Positions 34,734-46,812 of a stretch of DNA of 64,000 nt are shown piece after piece. The DNA is from Pyronema omphalodes. Taxonomy: Eukaryota > Ascomycota > Pezizomycetes > Pezizales > Pyronemataceae. The notes beneath the pieces were generated by a model. The model was given only the letters and a program-made list of their open reading frames with translations. It was not told where the DNA came from and ran no database searches. Every line of letters begins with the position of its first letter. Within the stretch, counting starts at the first letter, position 1. The stretch lies in contig JAJJXM010000037.1 of assembly GCA_024516155.1 (NCBI GenBank), positions 535,543-599,542 on the forward strand, given 5' to 3'. A program made the position numbers and the translations under genes.

Positions 34734-37700
34734 ACAACCCGAAAAACATGGTTTTGCTTTGTTTGGTTGGTTAATTGGAGGAGGACTACGAGGAAAAAAC
34801 GAAACGAGCTGGATAACTCAACTGGTTCAAATGCATAAGGCGTTTTACATGTGTTTTTTGATGTCTATATAATTTATGACTTGTTATGGATTTTTTTTAT
34901 GTTATGTTATGGGGTCTTTTGTTTTTTAGTATTTTTCTTAATTTTACCTTTGACCCTTTTGGGAAATAAATCATATAGGGTTTTATCACCAAAAAAAAAT
35001 AACTCTCTCCTCTGGTATCCTCGATTGTGACGAAAGAATTGTGAAAATAAACACACCGTCATAGCATCGTGAAAGAAAGCATCGTCATAGCAAACCAATC
35101 GTCATAACAACGTCACCATCGTCACCATCGTCACCATAATCACCGCCGTTACGCACAACACCCGTGTACCGAAAAGTCCGATACCATAACCCACGACGCC
35201 ATTACCCCCCATTAACCTTCCCACCATCACCGTATCCTCTTCTACCCGCACCCTCCTAATATCCTCTTCTACCCTTATTCCCTATCCTTTTCTAGCCGCA
35301 TACCCGGTATCCATAATCCCACGACCCGAGAACTCGGTCCCACAACTCGGTCCCACAACTCGGTAATCTCCCATCCTGATCCTTCAAACCCCAGTTCCCA
35401 TATCGCATATGTATCGCATATGTATCGGTAATCTATTATCTCCCGTATCCTTCATTTCCTCTGTTACGTACGAGGTGCTGGACAAAAGTCATCGTCACCC
35501 CGCGCGGCGCTTAGCACAGAAAAGTGACGGTCACTTTTGTCCAGCACCTCGTACGGATATACATCTTGATTCGCGAAGCGAAACTCCTCTGAAGGGGGGG
35601 TAATGGTATATAGTATATATATACAGCGAGACAAACATAAATATCGACTATGGAAGGATCGAGGTGGTTGGGAATGGGTAGGTGGATGTAGAGGTAGGTT
35701 ATAGATTGGTTTGTTATGCGTATTGGAGGTTTATCTAATCTGGTTTGGTTTGATTTAATCTGTTTTGAGTTAATCTTATCTAATCTTGTCTTGTCTTGTT
35801 TCTTCTGGTCTTATTTCTTCTGATCTTATTTCTTCTGATCTTATTTCTTCTGATCTTATTTCTTCTGGTCTTATTTCTTATATACAACATCTAGCGTTAT
35901 TGCGATCCACCTAGTTCCCACGGAGACATTATTATGGACTATCATAGTTTTTATGCCATATAATCAATCCTGCTACCCATGGAGGCATGGAAAAAGTACA
36001 GAAGATAGTCATTACAAAACGGAAGGATACTGGCGATTAAGGGAGTTCTGGGACTATGGGGGATTTCTGGGATCGAGATATTGGTTTGGTATTACTGTAA
36101 CTGTGGATCTGTGGACTAGAATGATCTGGAGAGAATCAGAGTGTAAAGTTGCGAAGAAAACAATAGTTTTGGAAACGAGGAAAATAAAAGTTCTGGTAAT
36201 GTTGTGGAAAGGGGGGAAAGAGGGAAGAAAGAAAGGAGAGAGAGAGAAGAAAGAAAGGAGAGAAAAAAAACAGAAAGAAAACTCGTGAGCTTTTAAAAAT
36301 GGGGGGTGGGGATAGGAACTGTGCGTTTCTTGTAGGGTTTTTAAGACCGGTTTGTCTCTGGGCGGAGGTGTGATCACTGTGGTGTATAATGTCTGCTTTC
36401 ATTTCTGGTTTTCTTGGGGATGAAGGTATGCGGATTTCGGGGATTCTGGATGAAGAGGGGATGAGGATAAAGAGGGGTTAGAAAGGGTTATGAGGATTGA
36501 AAGAGTTAAGAGGGTTGAGAGGGTTGAGGATGATGTGGGGCTGAGGATGAAGAGGGGTTGAGAGAGTTAAAAGTCGCTTTCTAATATTTTGTTTTGTCAG
36601 CATTTTGTGGCATAAGCTAAGCCTGAAGCAAATGTTTTTAATCCCAGTTGTCCTCGTTAAAAAAAAAAACAAATTAACTATATGTACTCGAAAGCAAATT
36701 GACTCTTGTTTATACTCGTCATGGAATTTATTATCATAAACACCCACCGTTTCGATCCAGCTCTACTCCAGCAGCCTAGCTTGGCCCATTGTGTCAATCA
36801 ATCCCGCATTGGTTTCATCATTCCATCACTCTATCTTGACCGCGCCACTTTTCATCTACATATATATGGTGCAACATACATGTGACGTATGTGCCACCAT
36901 CGCATCTCGCGCTAAATACATACCTATCTTTATCCCCTGTGGGTTGTGGCGCAGCTTGTCTTAGCATCACTCGCTTAGGTTGCCGTATTTGAATAGGTGA
37001 CAGGGACTGATATGTTTGTACGACGGTCGACTATGAATCCAGGGATTCGGGGACCAGTGGACCGGCGAACGCTCATGCAGTGGGCAGATTAGGCAACTAG
37101 GTAGGCAACTATGCACAAAATTCGACACCGAATACTCAGACACCGGATACCAGGCACCGAATACCTGACAACCAGGATACGATCAGGTGACAATCCAATG
37201 GTCAAAGCCTACAACCGGGGGAAATATCTCGTAAATCTTATTTTTGCAAGCGGAAACTCCCGACCTGGATAATTTTGGAATGTTAAGGATGTTCATCTAT
37301 CTATATATCTTAGATTTCCGTTGAGCTTAGCCACACAGATCTACAAATGGGGTGATGCAACGGGGGATAGAGATGGATTCGATGGGATTCTGTCAGGTAA
37401 GATCTATAAGGAAGCTTCCGGACAATCTAGTTGCTCGTTGTCATGGAACGAGTCATGATTTTGAAATTCTGGGCTGAGAGAGACAACAAAAGGTGTCTCT
37501 AGGATGTGAAGAAGTGGTTGCCTTTATCATGACTTGGATGTGTCAAGGACAATGGTTCCGGATGGTTCGGATGGAACGGGGTTAAGGATTGTAGGTTGGT
37601 TGGCTATTCTTAGGGCTGATGTGTCGGGGATGGAATGGTTTTGTTGCGTGGAAGAAGTGGGTACTTGGAAGAAACATCGAGTTCAGATGTATATATACAT

Positions 37701-38655
37701 TCGTACCGGTGAGTGAAAGGAATCGGGAGCCGGGTACTCGGGTTGTGTTACAGTGCTGCATACATACAGTACGCAACTTTATTAGTTTGTGTTACTTGTT
37801 ACTTGTTACTTGTCACTGTACTTTGTGTGACAATGACAAGTCATGTTTCTCACCGTAGTCTGCCTGAAATCAGCTAGATGAGTATGAAAGCTGGCCTTGC
37901 TGAGTATGCTTGCTATGGTAGAGAATACATATGACCTAATGTTGTTACTCGGATTTATCATTTTACTGTAGATTCCACGCAGTTGGACGCGGAGGTGACG
38001 AAGCATTGTTGTCTTGGAGGAGATTTGGTGAGACGCGGGTATCTTGATGAAATGGGATGATGGATGGAGTACACGGCTAATCGCGGATGAGTATCGATAC
38101 ACTGGGCCGGTTCTAACTAGGAAAACATGATTTCTCTACTCTTGAGACTATCAAAAGAAAGGGTGACTATAAGATCATAGTTCTCGGACTTTTGATGAGT
38201 AACTGATGTTACATTTATTGTTTGCAGGCTTCTAAACATACCTTGTGGTATGGTATATCCAAAATCATCGCAAATAGATTTCTCCCGAAGGTAATTCCCA
38301 TGAGTGTGGGAAACAACAACCGAAATTCGCCTAAGAAACGTGCCATAAACGCGCAGCCAATGACTGTAGCACAAGATCAAATCACGTCACTCAGCCCACA
38401 TGAACAGGTGATATTTGATAGGCTGATCCTAATCCAGGATTCATGAAAAACGTATTCACTCAGCCCTGTCATAGATCTCACCTGCATATTTGCATGCATG
38501 TAAGACATATCTATTCTTGTCTACATACTCAAAACAGAAGACGAAAAATGAAATATCGTGATCATGAACCGTAACCAATGGAACATTCACGAAATCCGAA
38601 GCAAGACACACAGCCTAACTCTGCAAAAGCTGGCAGTGTATAAGAGACCGAAGTG
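34734..38655. other. Gene-poor intergenic stretch with minisatellites
   Basis: No gene supported. It holds gtcaccatc units near 35,108-35,140, cacaactcggtcc units near 35,336-35,362, the MITE at 35,467-35,555, a 16-bp ttcttctgatcttatt minisatellite at about 35,800-35,880 (5 copies), and purine-rich DNA at 36,205-36,290. Short open frames at 37,534-38,446 have no recognisable product. Confidence 0.6.
35467..35555 (+). mobile_element. Palindromic MITE, copy 1
   Basis: An 89-bp element with perfect terminal inverted repeats of at least 22 bp (TACGAGGTGCTGGACAAAAG at the left end, its complement at the right) around a short GC-rich core (ccgcgcggcgc). A second, inverted copy lies at 53,134-53,219. 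The ends carry TA, which is compatible with a Tc1/mariner-type (TA-duplicating) element. There is no coding capacity, so it would need an autonomous relative elsewhere. Confidence 0.8.
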
Positions 38656-38663
38656 TATATAAT
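38656..38663 (+). promoter_or_regulatory. TATA box of the repeat-protein gene
   Basis: TATATAAT lies 182-189 bp upstream of the ATG at 38,845. It implies a fairly long 5' leader rich in CATCATC and A/T. Confidence 0.5.
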
Positions 38664-38844
38664 CCAACTCCAATTCTCCGTTTTTCGAATTCTCATCATC
38701 ATCATCCTCCTCATCAGCATCTCAACAGCTTCACAACCTCACAGCTCGACCGAATATCTCCTACTCTAATAAATTTTATTCCTTAATTTATATACCTAAA
38801 TCTACACCTTAATCTTTTATTCCATCCTTCTATCAACAGCAATA

Positions 38845-39828
38845 ATGCAGTTCAACCTCCTCACACTTGCTCTCCTCGTAGCAGCCACCACAGCTCTACC
38901 TACCGCTACTCCTCACGAACCATCCACCGATCTCGAAGCTCGTACCATCCCCGTTCCTGATGATGGAAAGTGGTATGAGGGTAAATATGAGGGACCAGGA
39001 ACTTCTTACGATAATGGAAAATGGTACCCCGGAAAGTACGGAAAGAGAAACGACGACGGTTCTTGGTACCCAGGAAAGTACGAAGGACCTGGTACTCCCT
39101 ACGACGATGGAAAGTGGTACCCTGGAAAGTACGAAAAGAGAGATGATGGATCTTGGTACCCTGGAAAGTATGAGGGAAAGGGAACTCCTTACGATGATGG
39201 AAAGTGGGCTCCCGGAAAGTACGAAGGAAAGGGAACTCCCTATGATGATGGAAAGTGGCACCCCTCGAAGTATGGAAAGAGAAACGATGACGGTTCTTGG
39301 TACCCCGGAAAGTACGAAGGACCTGGCACTCCCTACGACGATGGAAAGTGGTACCCTGGAAAGTACGGCAAGAGAAGCGACGATGGAAGCTGGTACCCCG
39401 GTAAATATGAGGGACCAGGAACTCCTTACGATGATGGAAAATGGTACCCCGGAAAGTACGAGAAGAGAGATGATGGATCTTGGTACCCTGGAAAGTATGA
39501 GGGAAAGGGAACTCCTTACGATGATGGAAAGTGGGCCCCAGGAAAGTACGAGGGAAAGGGAACTCCTTATGACGATGGAAAGTGGCACGCCGGAAAGTAC
39601 GGAAAGAGAAGCGACGATGGAAGCTGGTACCCCGGAAAGTACGAGGGACCCGGTACTCCCTACGACGACGGAAAGTGGTACCCTGGAAAGTACGAAAAGA
39701 GAGATGATGGATCTTGGTACCCCGGAAAGTACGAAGGAAAGGGAACTCCTTACGATGATGGAAAGTGGGCCCCGGGAAAGTACGAGGGAAAGGGAACTCC
39801 CTATGACGATGGAAAGTACCATGGATAG
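38845..39828 (+). CDS. Secreted Kex2-cleavable tandem-repeat protein
   Basis: A 327-aa single-exon precursor. A classic signal peptide (MQFNLLTLALLVAATTALPTA) and a short pro-region are followed by 18 modules of the form W-x-x-x-K-Y, usually WYPGKY, joined by EGPGTPYDDGK or EGKGTPYDDGK. Seven Lys-Arg sites (GKR or EKR) split the repeats into peptides of about 31 and 47 residues, in the order short, long, short, short, long, short, long. There are no cysteines in the repeats. This layout matches fungal Kex2-processed repeat proteins, a broad class that includes pheromone precursors, repellents and ribosomal-peptide (dikaritin) precursors. I see no DUF3328 or methyltransferase neighbours, so a modified peptide product is not supported. 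The repeats are nearly identical in DNA, which indicates recent unit turnover. The mature role is unknown. Confidence 0.85.
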   Translation: MQFNLLTLALLVAATTALPTATPHEPSTDLEARTIPVPDDGKWYEGKYEGPGTSYDNGKWYPGKYGKRNDDGSWYPGKYEGPGTPYDDGKWYPGKYEKRDDGSWYPGKYEGKGTPYDDGKWAPGKYEGKGTPYDDGKWHPSKYGKRNDDGSWYPGKYEGPGTPYDDGKWYPGKYGKRSDDGSWYPGKYEGPGTPYDDGKWYPGKYEKRDDGSWYPGKYEGKGTPYDDGKWAPGKYEGKGTPYDDGKWHAGKYGKRSDDGSWYPGKYEGPGTPYDDGKWYPGKYEKRDDGSWYPGKYEGKGTPYDDGKWAPGKYEGKGTPYDDGKYHG

Positions 39829-40698
39829 AGAGTCAGTGCTTTTGATGTAATGTTTTCTTTGGTCATGATTTATGAATTTGCATGCAGAGGCAGTGGGTTA
39901 GATTTAGCATTTGAGATTTAGAGTTATGTTTGTGTTTATTTAATGAAGTTGTCACTATGATTCAGGAAATGTGATTACGTACGATATGTGATGAGATTCC
40001 CAACAGATGCAGAGGACTGCCTACCCTACGGCTAATAGCAAATTCAGGCATTCCTAAAGTAAAAACTCAATATGTGCTATCAACAGGCGATTGCAAAGTG
40101 CTTGCGAGCGTTGTGCAGTAATGCCAAATCCGAGTGATATTAATGCAGTTGGACAGGCCGAGACCTACCCAATACCTATGGTCCTATACACCTGCGTGGA
40201 GCGATAGCCGTATCAGCTTCCCCATGCCCCACAGTCACCAAACATACGTTTCATCTCCACCACAAATGTACTCATTCAAGAGATTCTCCAAGCTTTGGCC
40301 TTGCCAATATATCTCTTCACTAATGCATATTACGCCGTACAACAACCAAAGTGCAAACTGGGCTCACCAGCTTTTCCCAAGGTTAAACCTACGTCACTTC
40401 AACAATACCAGAGTCTCTTTCCGACCACCTCTTCAGAGAGACGCGTAAAGTAGTTTACCACCCGAACTTATCCAACCTTCCTGATCAAGCCCTCTCAGAT
40501 TGATCCTCAGAACCGGTCCTCATTCTGAAACCCACGATGACCTCTAGCTAGGCCTTAGCCTGTGCATAGCTTCATGAACGCTAACCTTTTTGGAGTATCG
40601 TTGGGCGAAATCGCGCCCATCCACGCGTTCCTCGCGTCCCCCCCAGCACTGTGCCTCTACCCGTTCCACAACCCAAACCGTCGACCCCCATCTTCACG
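39829..40698. other. Intergenic, no gene recognised
   Basis: 3' flank of the repeat-protein gene and 5' flank of the next gene. The frame at 40,134-40,448 has no recognisable features. Confidence 0.6.
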
Positions 40699-41421
40699 AT
40701 GCCTCCAAAGCGCGCCCGTACCGACTCTGAATCATCCCCTTCGGATTCAGCGCCCCCAACACCTGGACTTGCCCCTGCTCCTCAGGATCTTTCCGCCGCG
40801 TTTCTAAACTTGATCCCCGCTGCTACTCAACAGTCAATTCTTCTTGCGGCAATAAAAGCGCATCCGGATATCTATGCGCTTGCTCTATCAGCCCAGGCCG
40901 CAGAGGTTGCAAAACATAATGCCAAACGCGAAGACTTCTCAGGGTATTGTAAGAGCGTGTGGAGACAAATCAACATAGAGCATCGATCTGCTCGAGATTC
41001 GAAACTGTATGAAGTTGCATGGGAGGTTTCGTCGGAAGTTTCGAATACGCTGAAGCAATGTATCCTTTCGAAGGTTCATAAAGAAAGTAGTTATCAAACG
41101 AAACGAAGCGCGTTGGAGACTATCCGAAAGATTGTGAAGAGCTGCATGATGTGCGAGCTTCCATACATCGATAGAGGATTGGCAGATAAGGATATGCTAG
41201 AACTTTATATGGCGGCGATGTGGACTGTTGCCGTGAAGATGAGTGAGCAGGAAAGATACTTATTTTCGGACGATAACCCAGACTGGGAGGCGAAGTGCAG
41301 GGAGCTGCTGGTGTTTTGGATGGGGAACGAGCAATTGGGTATTCTGGAGATTGCCAAATTCAACATGAGGATGAAAGAGTTTTTAATGTTGTTCGGAATT
41401 ACCGGGGAGGCGGATTTTTAG
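40699..41421 (+). CDS. Conserved-looking nuclear-type protein of unknown function
   Basis: A 240-aa single exon. I chose ATG 40,699 because it gives MPPKRARTDSESS, a basic nuclear-localisation-like start followed by a Ser/Pro linker; upstream in-frame starts are not ATG. The remaining part is helical and rich in conserved-looking Trp, Cys and Leu (SVWRQINIEHRSARDSKLYEVAWEVSSEV, ALETIRKIVKSC). It resembles a family of short, uncharacterised Pezizomycotina proteins that start MPPKR and contain a KSVW..IN motif. The architecture also recalls the proteasome tether Cut8/Sts1, but I see no specific match. Confidence 0.75.
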   Translation: MPPKRARTDSESSPSDSAPPTPGLAPAPQDLSAAFLNLIPAATQQSILLAAIKAHPDIYALALSAQAAEVAKHNAKREDFSGYCKSVWRQINIEHRSARDSKLYEVAWEVSSEVSNTLKQCILSKVHKESSYQTKRSALETIRKIVKSCMMCELPYIDRGLADKDMLELYMAAMWTVAVKMSEQERYLFSDDNPDWEAKCRELLVFWMGNEQLGILEIAKFNMRMKEFLMLFGITGEADF

Positions 41422-42923
41422 ATTGGTGGACATTGGCCGGTAAAAGGACGCGATCATGAGGAACGACGCATTTGACTGGAGTTTATAGAGGCGTTAGCAA
41501 TTTCTTATCACTATTATCGAAAAACCAATATACCTTAGGATATCCCTGTACTGTTTAACAAAATTGGAGCCCGGAGACAGAGTACTTGCTACTCAAGAAG
41601 GGGTTACCGACACTTGGTAGAATCCACATACTAATTTGCCATCTCTTGGAAATAGCAACTCGTCCCGATTCAGCGCCGAAAGTAGATCGCCATGGAGTCT
41701 GGGCCATATAGCCGAACCAACATGCGCACTGCGCACAGCCTCGCTGTACTTTAGCGAAGCAATGGAAGACCAATGAAATAGGATCACTGTGGGTTCCATA
41801 ATTGACCAGTACGTAGCGGATAAAGTGGATTTAAGATGGCAAGCGCAGGTATTAATGAGCCACTGATTTCCATCTGCCAGATTTTTGAATTTTGACTTTT
41901 TAACTTCTTAGATTTTCACTTGTTATAACATTATATCCCCAGTTTTCAGTCCGCTGTATACTCAGTACGTCCCGGTCTTTTAATATCTCCTGTTCCTACG
42001 GTCATGTATTTTCTTTGTACACGTCTGATACATTTCCCTTGCGTCTTTTTAATTACGCACAGTTCCGCTTACTTTGCTATCCTCAGACGTCAAAAAAAAT
42101 ACCCATTTTTGGCCTCTTACTCCTGAGACTTAGAGTCCCTAGCGTGCCTCATCAGCCAACCTCTACATATATTTATCATCGGGTAGACATTCTTCAGACC
42201 CCAGCTCCTAGCCTGCATAGCACCCCAACAGATAGATTATAAAGTTGCTGCGGTTTTGCAATTTCCGCCATGAATATGTCGAATAACAGACTCCTGGTGC
42301 ATTGAATTCTCTTTGATGTGTCGGTTCATCTTGTGTATCATTATTGAAAATTCCTAATCAAATGATAACTGAACCAACAAATACTAAAATGCCCACAGAG
42401 GGACCTAATAATGTTCTCTATATCACGGAGAAACTACAACTGATATCTGTGACAGCCGGTTCATTTTTGATCCACTCCCAGTGTCACTTATTCTGGCAAA
42501 GCACAGCGGGAGGTCTCCCTGTATTAGTGCATGAGTTTGGTATTCTGTGAATATTGGTAAAAGAAATCCTCACAGGTTTGCGTATGCGTTCTTGAGGGTA
42601 CAAACTTCGAGTCGCTATTCCTGATTGTCAGATGTACTCAAATCTCAGTGGTATATCTAGACCTCTATCTTTGGGTTTGTCTTCAACCCCCTTGATTGTT
42701 CGTCCGCATTCCCCAGCTTCAATTATATACAAAATGCCGCCATGATTGTTCGTTCCAGTTCTTCAGTTACAAATGTATACCGCCATGATTGTGCAATCTA
42801 GTTCCCAAACTCCCAATAAATACCCCCATCCCCTTTGGTTTCCAGCTCTTGATCCTCAACTTTCGACAACAACCTCTCTTCTTTCACACCACCACCACAA
42901 GACTGATCAACAACATCTTTGCG
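41422..42923. other. Intergenic with the promoter of the AT-hook gene
   Basis: No gene supported. A direct repeat (ccgccatgattgt) occurs at 42,738 and 42,780. A TATA-like CAATAAATACC at about 42,815 resembles the TATA element of the broken copies. The last about 65 bp before the ATG (ctcaactttcgacaacaacctctc.., accaccacaagactgatcaacaacatc..) match the regions before the copies at 12,144 and 16,190. Confidence 0.6.
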
Positions 42924-45354
42924 ATGGACCAGTACCCGGGGTAATTACCCATCTTTCCCCCTTTATCCGTATCTAACTAATCGTAATAATAAAGAGACAT
43001 CCCAATTGATCCCGCCTTGTTGGAGCTGGAGGAGGCGGAAGAACCTCAAGATGGTCAGCAAGATGTTCAGCAAGGATTGGTCCTGAACAACACTGGTGTT
43101 GTTCAGGACTACTCAGCCCCCATCCAGCATTATGACCATTTTGGCGTTGCTGGTTTGGCCCCCTACTACAGCGGCTCAGACCAGTGGATGCCACAGGTCA
43201 ACTATTTAAACGAGCCATACCCAGCTTCTTACAATCCACCTTATTCCAACTACTACTGGAACGCTCCATATAACGTATATTCTGGAAATCCTCTATACGC
43301 AACACCCATGGCACCCGCGACACCCCACGATCCAGCTTTCCAAACGGCTGCTATGGATCCCACCATCGACGCAGACGCCAACGAAGCTCCTAATCACTCG
43401 ACGGCCATTGTTAACTTGACTGGGGACGCTCCTCCACACCCTGCAGCCATTGGTGCTGATGCCCCCTTAACCCCTAATACGGGCGTCCAAACTTCTCTTT
43501 TCAGCGGTACTGGATCCAACAATTTCGGTCTTCCTCCTGTACCAGCGAATTCTACTCAGTCTATCCAACCTACCCAAGCAGCCATTCCTGCAACCCCATC
43601 GGCCCCCGCCCCACAGCCTGCTACTTCGACCCCCAGCACTGGAACTACCGTCACCGCAACACCCAGTATGACTCCTCGCGCACTGGGTTATCCAATGCAA
43701 AAGGACTGTATGGTCAAATGTGGACTGCCTCTCGAAGGACTTCTGTCCTGGAAGGATCTACCAGAATCTGAACAGCAGGCGGCTATCGATCGACTCATGG
43801 AGATTGTTCCCCACACTTCAAGGGATTTTGCAGCTTACCATCTGAAGACGCAGATGGGAAAGTATAAAGACGAGAAAAAACGTCAAATTAAGAAAATGGA
43901 GAAGAGACATAAGGCAGCAGCATCCAAGGCGGAGAAAGGTACGGGAGAAGGTCGGAACGACAGTGCTGCCGAGGCTTCCGCTGGTACGTTCGCTGAAGCA
44001 ACTGACAATGGAGGAGTCCAAAGTCAAACGACGGCAAACCAAGCGCCCCAAAGATCTGTTGCTTCTGGAATTTCCACTCCTGGGATAGCTACGCCTGGCC
44101 TTGTTACTTCTGGTGGTATTCTTGCTACACAGGCGTCTCAGATGGTGAGTGATGTCCACAAAATATAGACCCTTCAGAGAACGATAAATTAACAGATTAC
44201 AGAATGTCACGGGTCAAGCACCGCATGTCGCCACTGCTAATCATTCATCACGGCCTCCGAATGTCTTCGCTGGATTTAAGAACCAGACTTTGGCTACACC
44301 TGCCGCTTCCCCCGCCAGCAAACAAACTCAGACAGCAGCCGCAGCCGCAGCCGCAGCCGCCGCAACTCCCACCCCTGCTCCTCGTCGTCGTGGTCGCCCT
44401 CCTGGATCCAAAAATCGTCCACCAATGCCGACCCCTCCAAGCGTTATCCAGTCGGCCGTTGCATCTGCACCCGTACAAGCTACTAGTTCCCCTGCTGTGC
44501 CCTCGCCTGTCCAGCTTTCGCCTGCTTTATCAGCGCCGTCAACCCCAGCACAAGTTGCAGGACCTTCATCTCCGTTGGCAGAGCCTGCCCAGGCCCCGGT
44601 TGAACAAGCACAGTCTCTTATTAACCCAGAGCAGTCTGCTGTTAACCCAGCCCAGTCTGCTGTTAACCCAGCCGAGTCTGCTGTCAACCCAGCGCAGTCT
44701 ACTGTTGATCAAGCGCAATCTCCTGTTGCCCAGGCTCGAGACCAGGCCAACAATTCTACTTATGTTGCAACGCCGCCAACCAGAGGAAGACCTCCTATTT
44801 ACGGACCTCCTCTTCCAAAGTATTTCCGTTTCAAACGGCCTGTGGATTGTGATGCGGCAGCCCAGCAAGCACCTGCTGCTCCGAAAGCCCAGCAGCAGCC
44901 TACTGCCATGTCGAATGAAAATCAATCCCTTCAAGCACAGCAGAACGATTCTGCGCTTCTTGCTTCTTTGGCTTCGGCAATTTTTGCTTCAGACGCTGGT
45001 AATACATCTCAGAGCATGGCTACGACTTCTTGGACCGCTATCAATACTCCCCAGCAAGCTGTCACACCTCAGCAGTTGGATGAGATGCATCCCCCTACAG
45101 CTAGTTTGAGTACCGATGCCCCTGCCATCCAGGAGGAGTCCGTTGATACCCCTATGGAAGGACAGCTGATGGTTGCTACCAATAACCCACCCATTGCCGC
45201 AGACAATGCAGGCCAGAGCAATGTTGCCACCTACGAAATGGGGATGGATGTTGACAATGAGCTGGACGTCAAGGTCAAGGTAGAGGAGGATTCCGGGGAT
45301 GAAGGAAGGGCGAAGAGACGCAAGTTGAATGATGAGGCATCGGGGCATGCTTAA
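42924..45354 (+). CDS. Large AT-hook nuclear protein, full-length family member
   Basis: My model has three exons: 42924-42940 (17 nt), 42995-44144 and 44203-45354, with introns of 54 and 58 bp. The product is about 772 aa. Exon 1 gives MDQYP and joins DIPIDPALLELEEAEEPQDGQQ. Most of the protein is low complexity (Pro, Ala, Thr, Gln). One folded-looking region lies at about residues 250-310 (KDCMVKCGLPLEGLLSWKDLPESEQQAAIDRLMEIVP, then a Lys-rich helix). Exon 3 carries an AT-hook (RRRGRPPGSKN), a second weaker one (TRGRPPIYGP), four or more NPAQSAV repeats, and a C-terminal acidic/basic stretch with VKVEED (SUMO-like) and KRRKLND. It is probably a DNA-binding nuclear protein; its targets are unknown. 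Fragments of its first two exons are scattered at 10.6-16.2 kb. Confidence 0.8.
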
Positions 45355-46812
45355 AGGAGTACCTTGGAAATGGTTCGAGAGTAGGTGAGATTATGGGAGG
45401 ATTTGTTTGGGTATGGGGATTGGGGGGTTTTTTTTTGCACACTTAATTTGGGATGAGATGATGGTGGTTTTTTTGTTAGTGGTTACTTTGGTATTCGGAG
45501 CCTTTGCTTGTTGGAGTCTTTGCTTGTTTGAGTTAGTTGTTGGCAGCATTGGCAATGGTGTTCCGGTGCCTACTTGGTCGGTATTCTAGGAATGATGGGA
45601 AAAGTTTTTTGTTTTACTTACTTTTATCTTACTGTATCTTAGTGTTAGTTAGCAACGTACAGCGCGAGTGTACCGCCTCAGTGGCGATACAGAGCTGGTA
45701 CTTTTTTAGTTGCAAATACAACACTTTTACGAACGCGAAAATCCATAGCATGACCCTTGAAGATATTAAGCTGCTGGTGCGCCAAAGGGATTCAAAAACG
45801 GGAACTGACTTAATCATGCAGGCCTAAGCTGAAGAAAAAACAGGGCGACTAATATATGAACAACTTGGGCCATAACCATAATTTTGGGGATAAACAACGA
45901 CGCACATATCTCCGAGTGACTTTCTATGAACATCTCACACTACATATCCGCACTAGCAACAACTCACATCTCACTCACCGATACACTGATGGTGTATTAC
46001 AGATCCCCTGGCGGATGCATTGTGTAAAAAAAGCATTGAAGCAAGAGTGGGGTTGTCTTGGCTTCTACAATGAAGCCAGTTCGCATCCTATGTATGCTTG
46101 GCGCCAGAAATGCCTATGTTTTTGGTGACCTCCACTGGAAAATTCATTCCTATATCGAGTAGCTCATTATGTCCAGTGATGTCGAATTCAATGTCCCAAA
46201 CAATCACTGGTGGTGAGGGTGAATGCTCGATCTGCATGAAAAAGGACCAGCTGACTATGTCTTCAATCTGATTGAGATCCCTGGCTGGTTAATTTCCTTC
46301 ACGGTAATTCAGAGCGTGTGTGTGGGGATTGTCTGTATAAGGGTAAGCCCCTCCGATTTTGACAAATCGTTATAGAAAGGTTTCGTTGCATCATGCAATA
46401 CCTTCACACCATCTTTATTCTGCTTTCTTTGCCACGGAGTCCGCATTATGTATGATTAATATATTTGTTTCGTCACTTGATATAATTCATCTGGCACCCT
46501 CTCAGGGGTGTTGCAGAAGTAGGTGACAAAGTGGTTCTCGGTTAACCTCAACAAATAAACGCAATATATAAACGCGAGGGATAAATTTAAGGTTTGGTGG
46601 TGGCTATTGGGGCTGGCATGGGCAACCATATCGACGGCTGGATATGGGAATGTTTTACGAACAATACACTATCATTCTTTAACAACTGCATTTTCCAAGC
46701 CAGCTTTCACCAGCGAGAATCAAAAATATTTTAGAGCAGTTCATAAAATGGTATTAATAATTATACATGCTTTTCAAAAACAGAATCCAAACGCTAACCA
46801 CACCGAGAACCC
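45355..46812. other. Intergenic, no gene recognised
   Basis: T-rich 3' flank, then about 1.2 kb of A/T-rich DNA with short frames only. Confidence 0.6.

Noticed and set aside
35800..35880. CRISPR-like spaced repeat
   Set aside because: The 16-bp units are directly adjacent with no unique spacers, and this is a fungal chromosome.
38896..39822. 308-aa minus-strand and 296-aa +2-frame proteins over the repeat gene
   Set aside because: Shadows of a tandem repeat with a unit divisible by three. Only the frame from 38,845 has a signal peptide and Kex2 sites in register.
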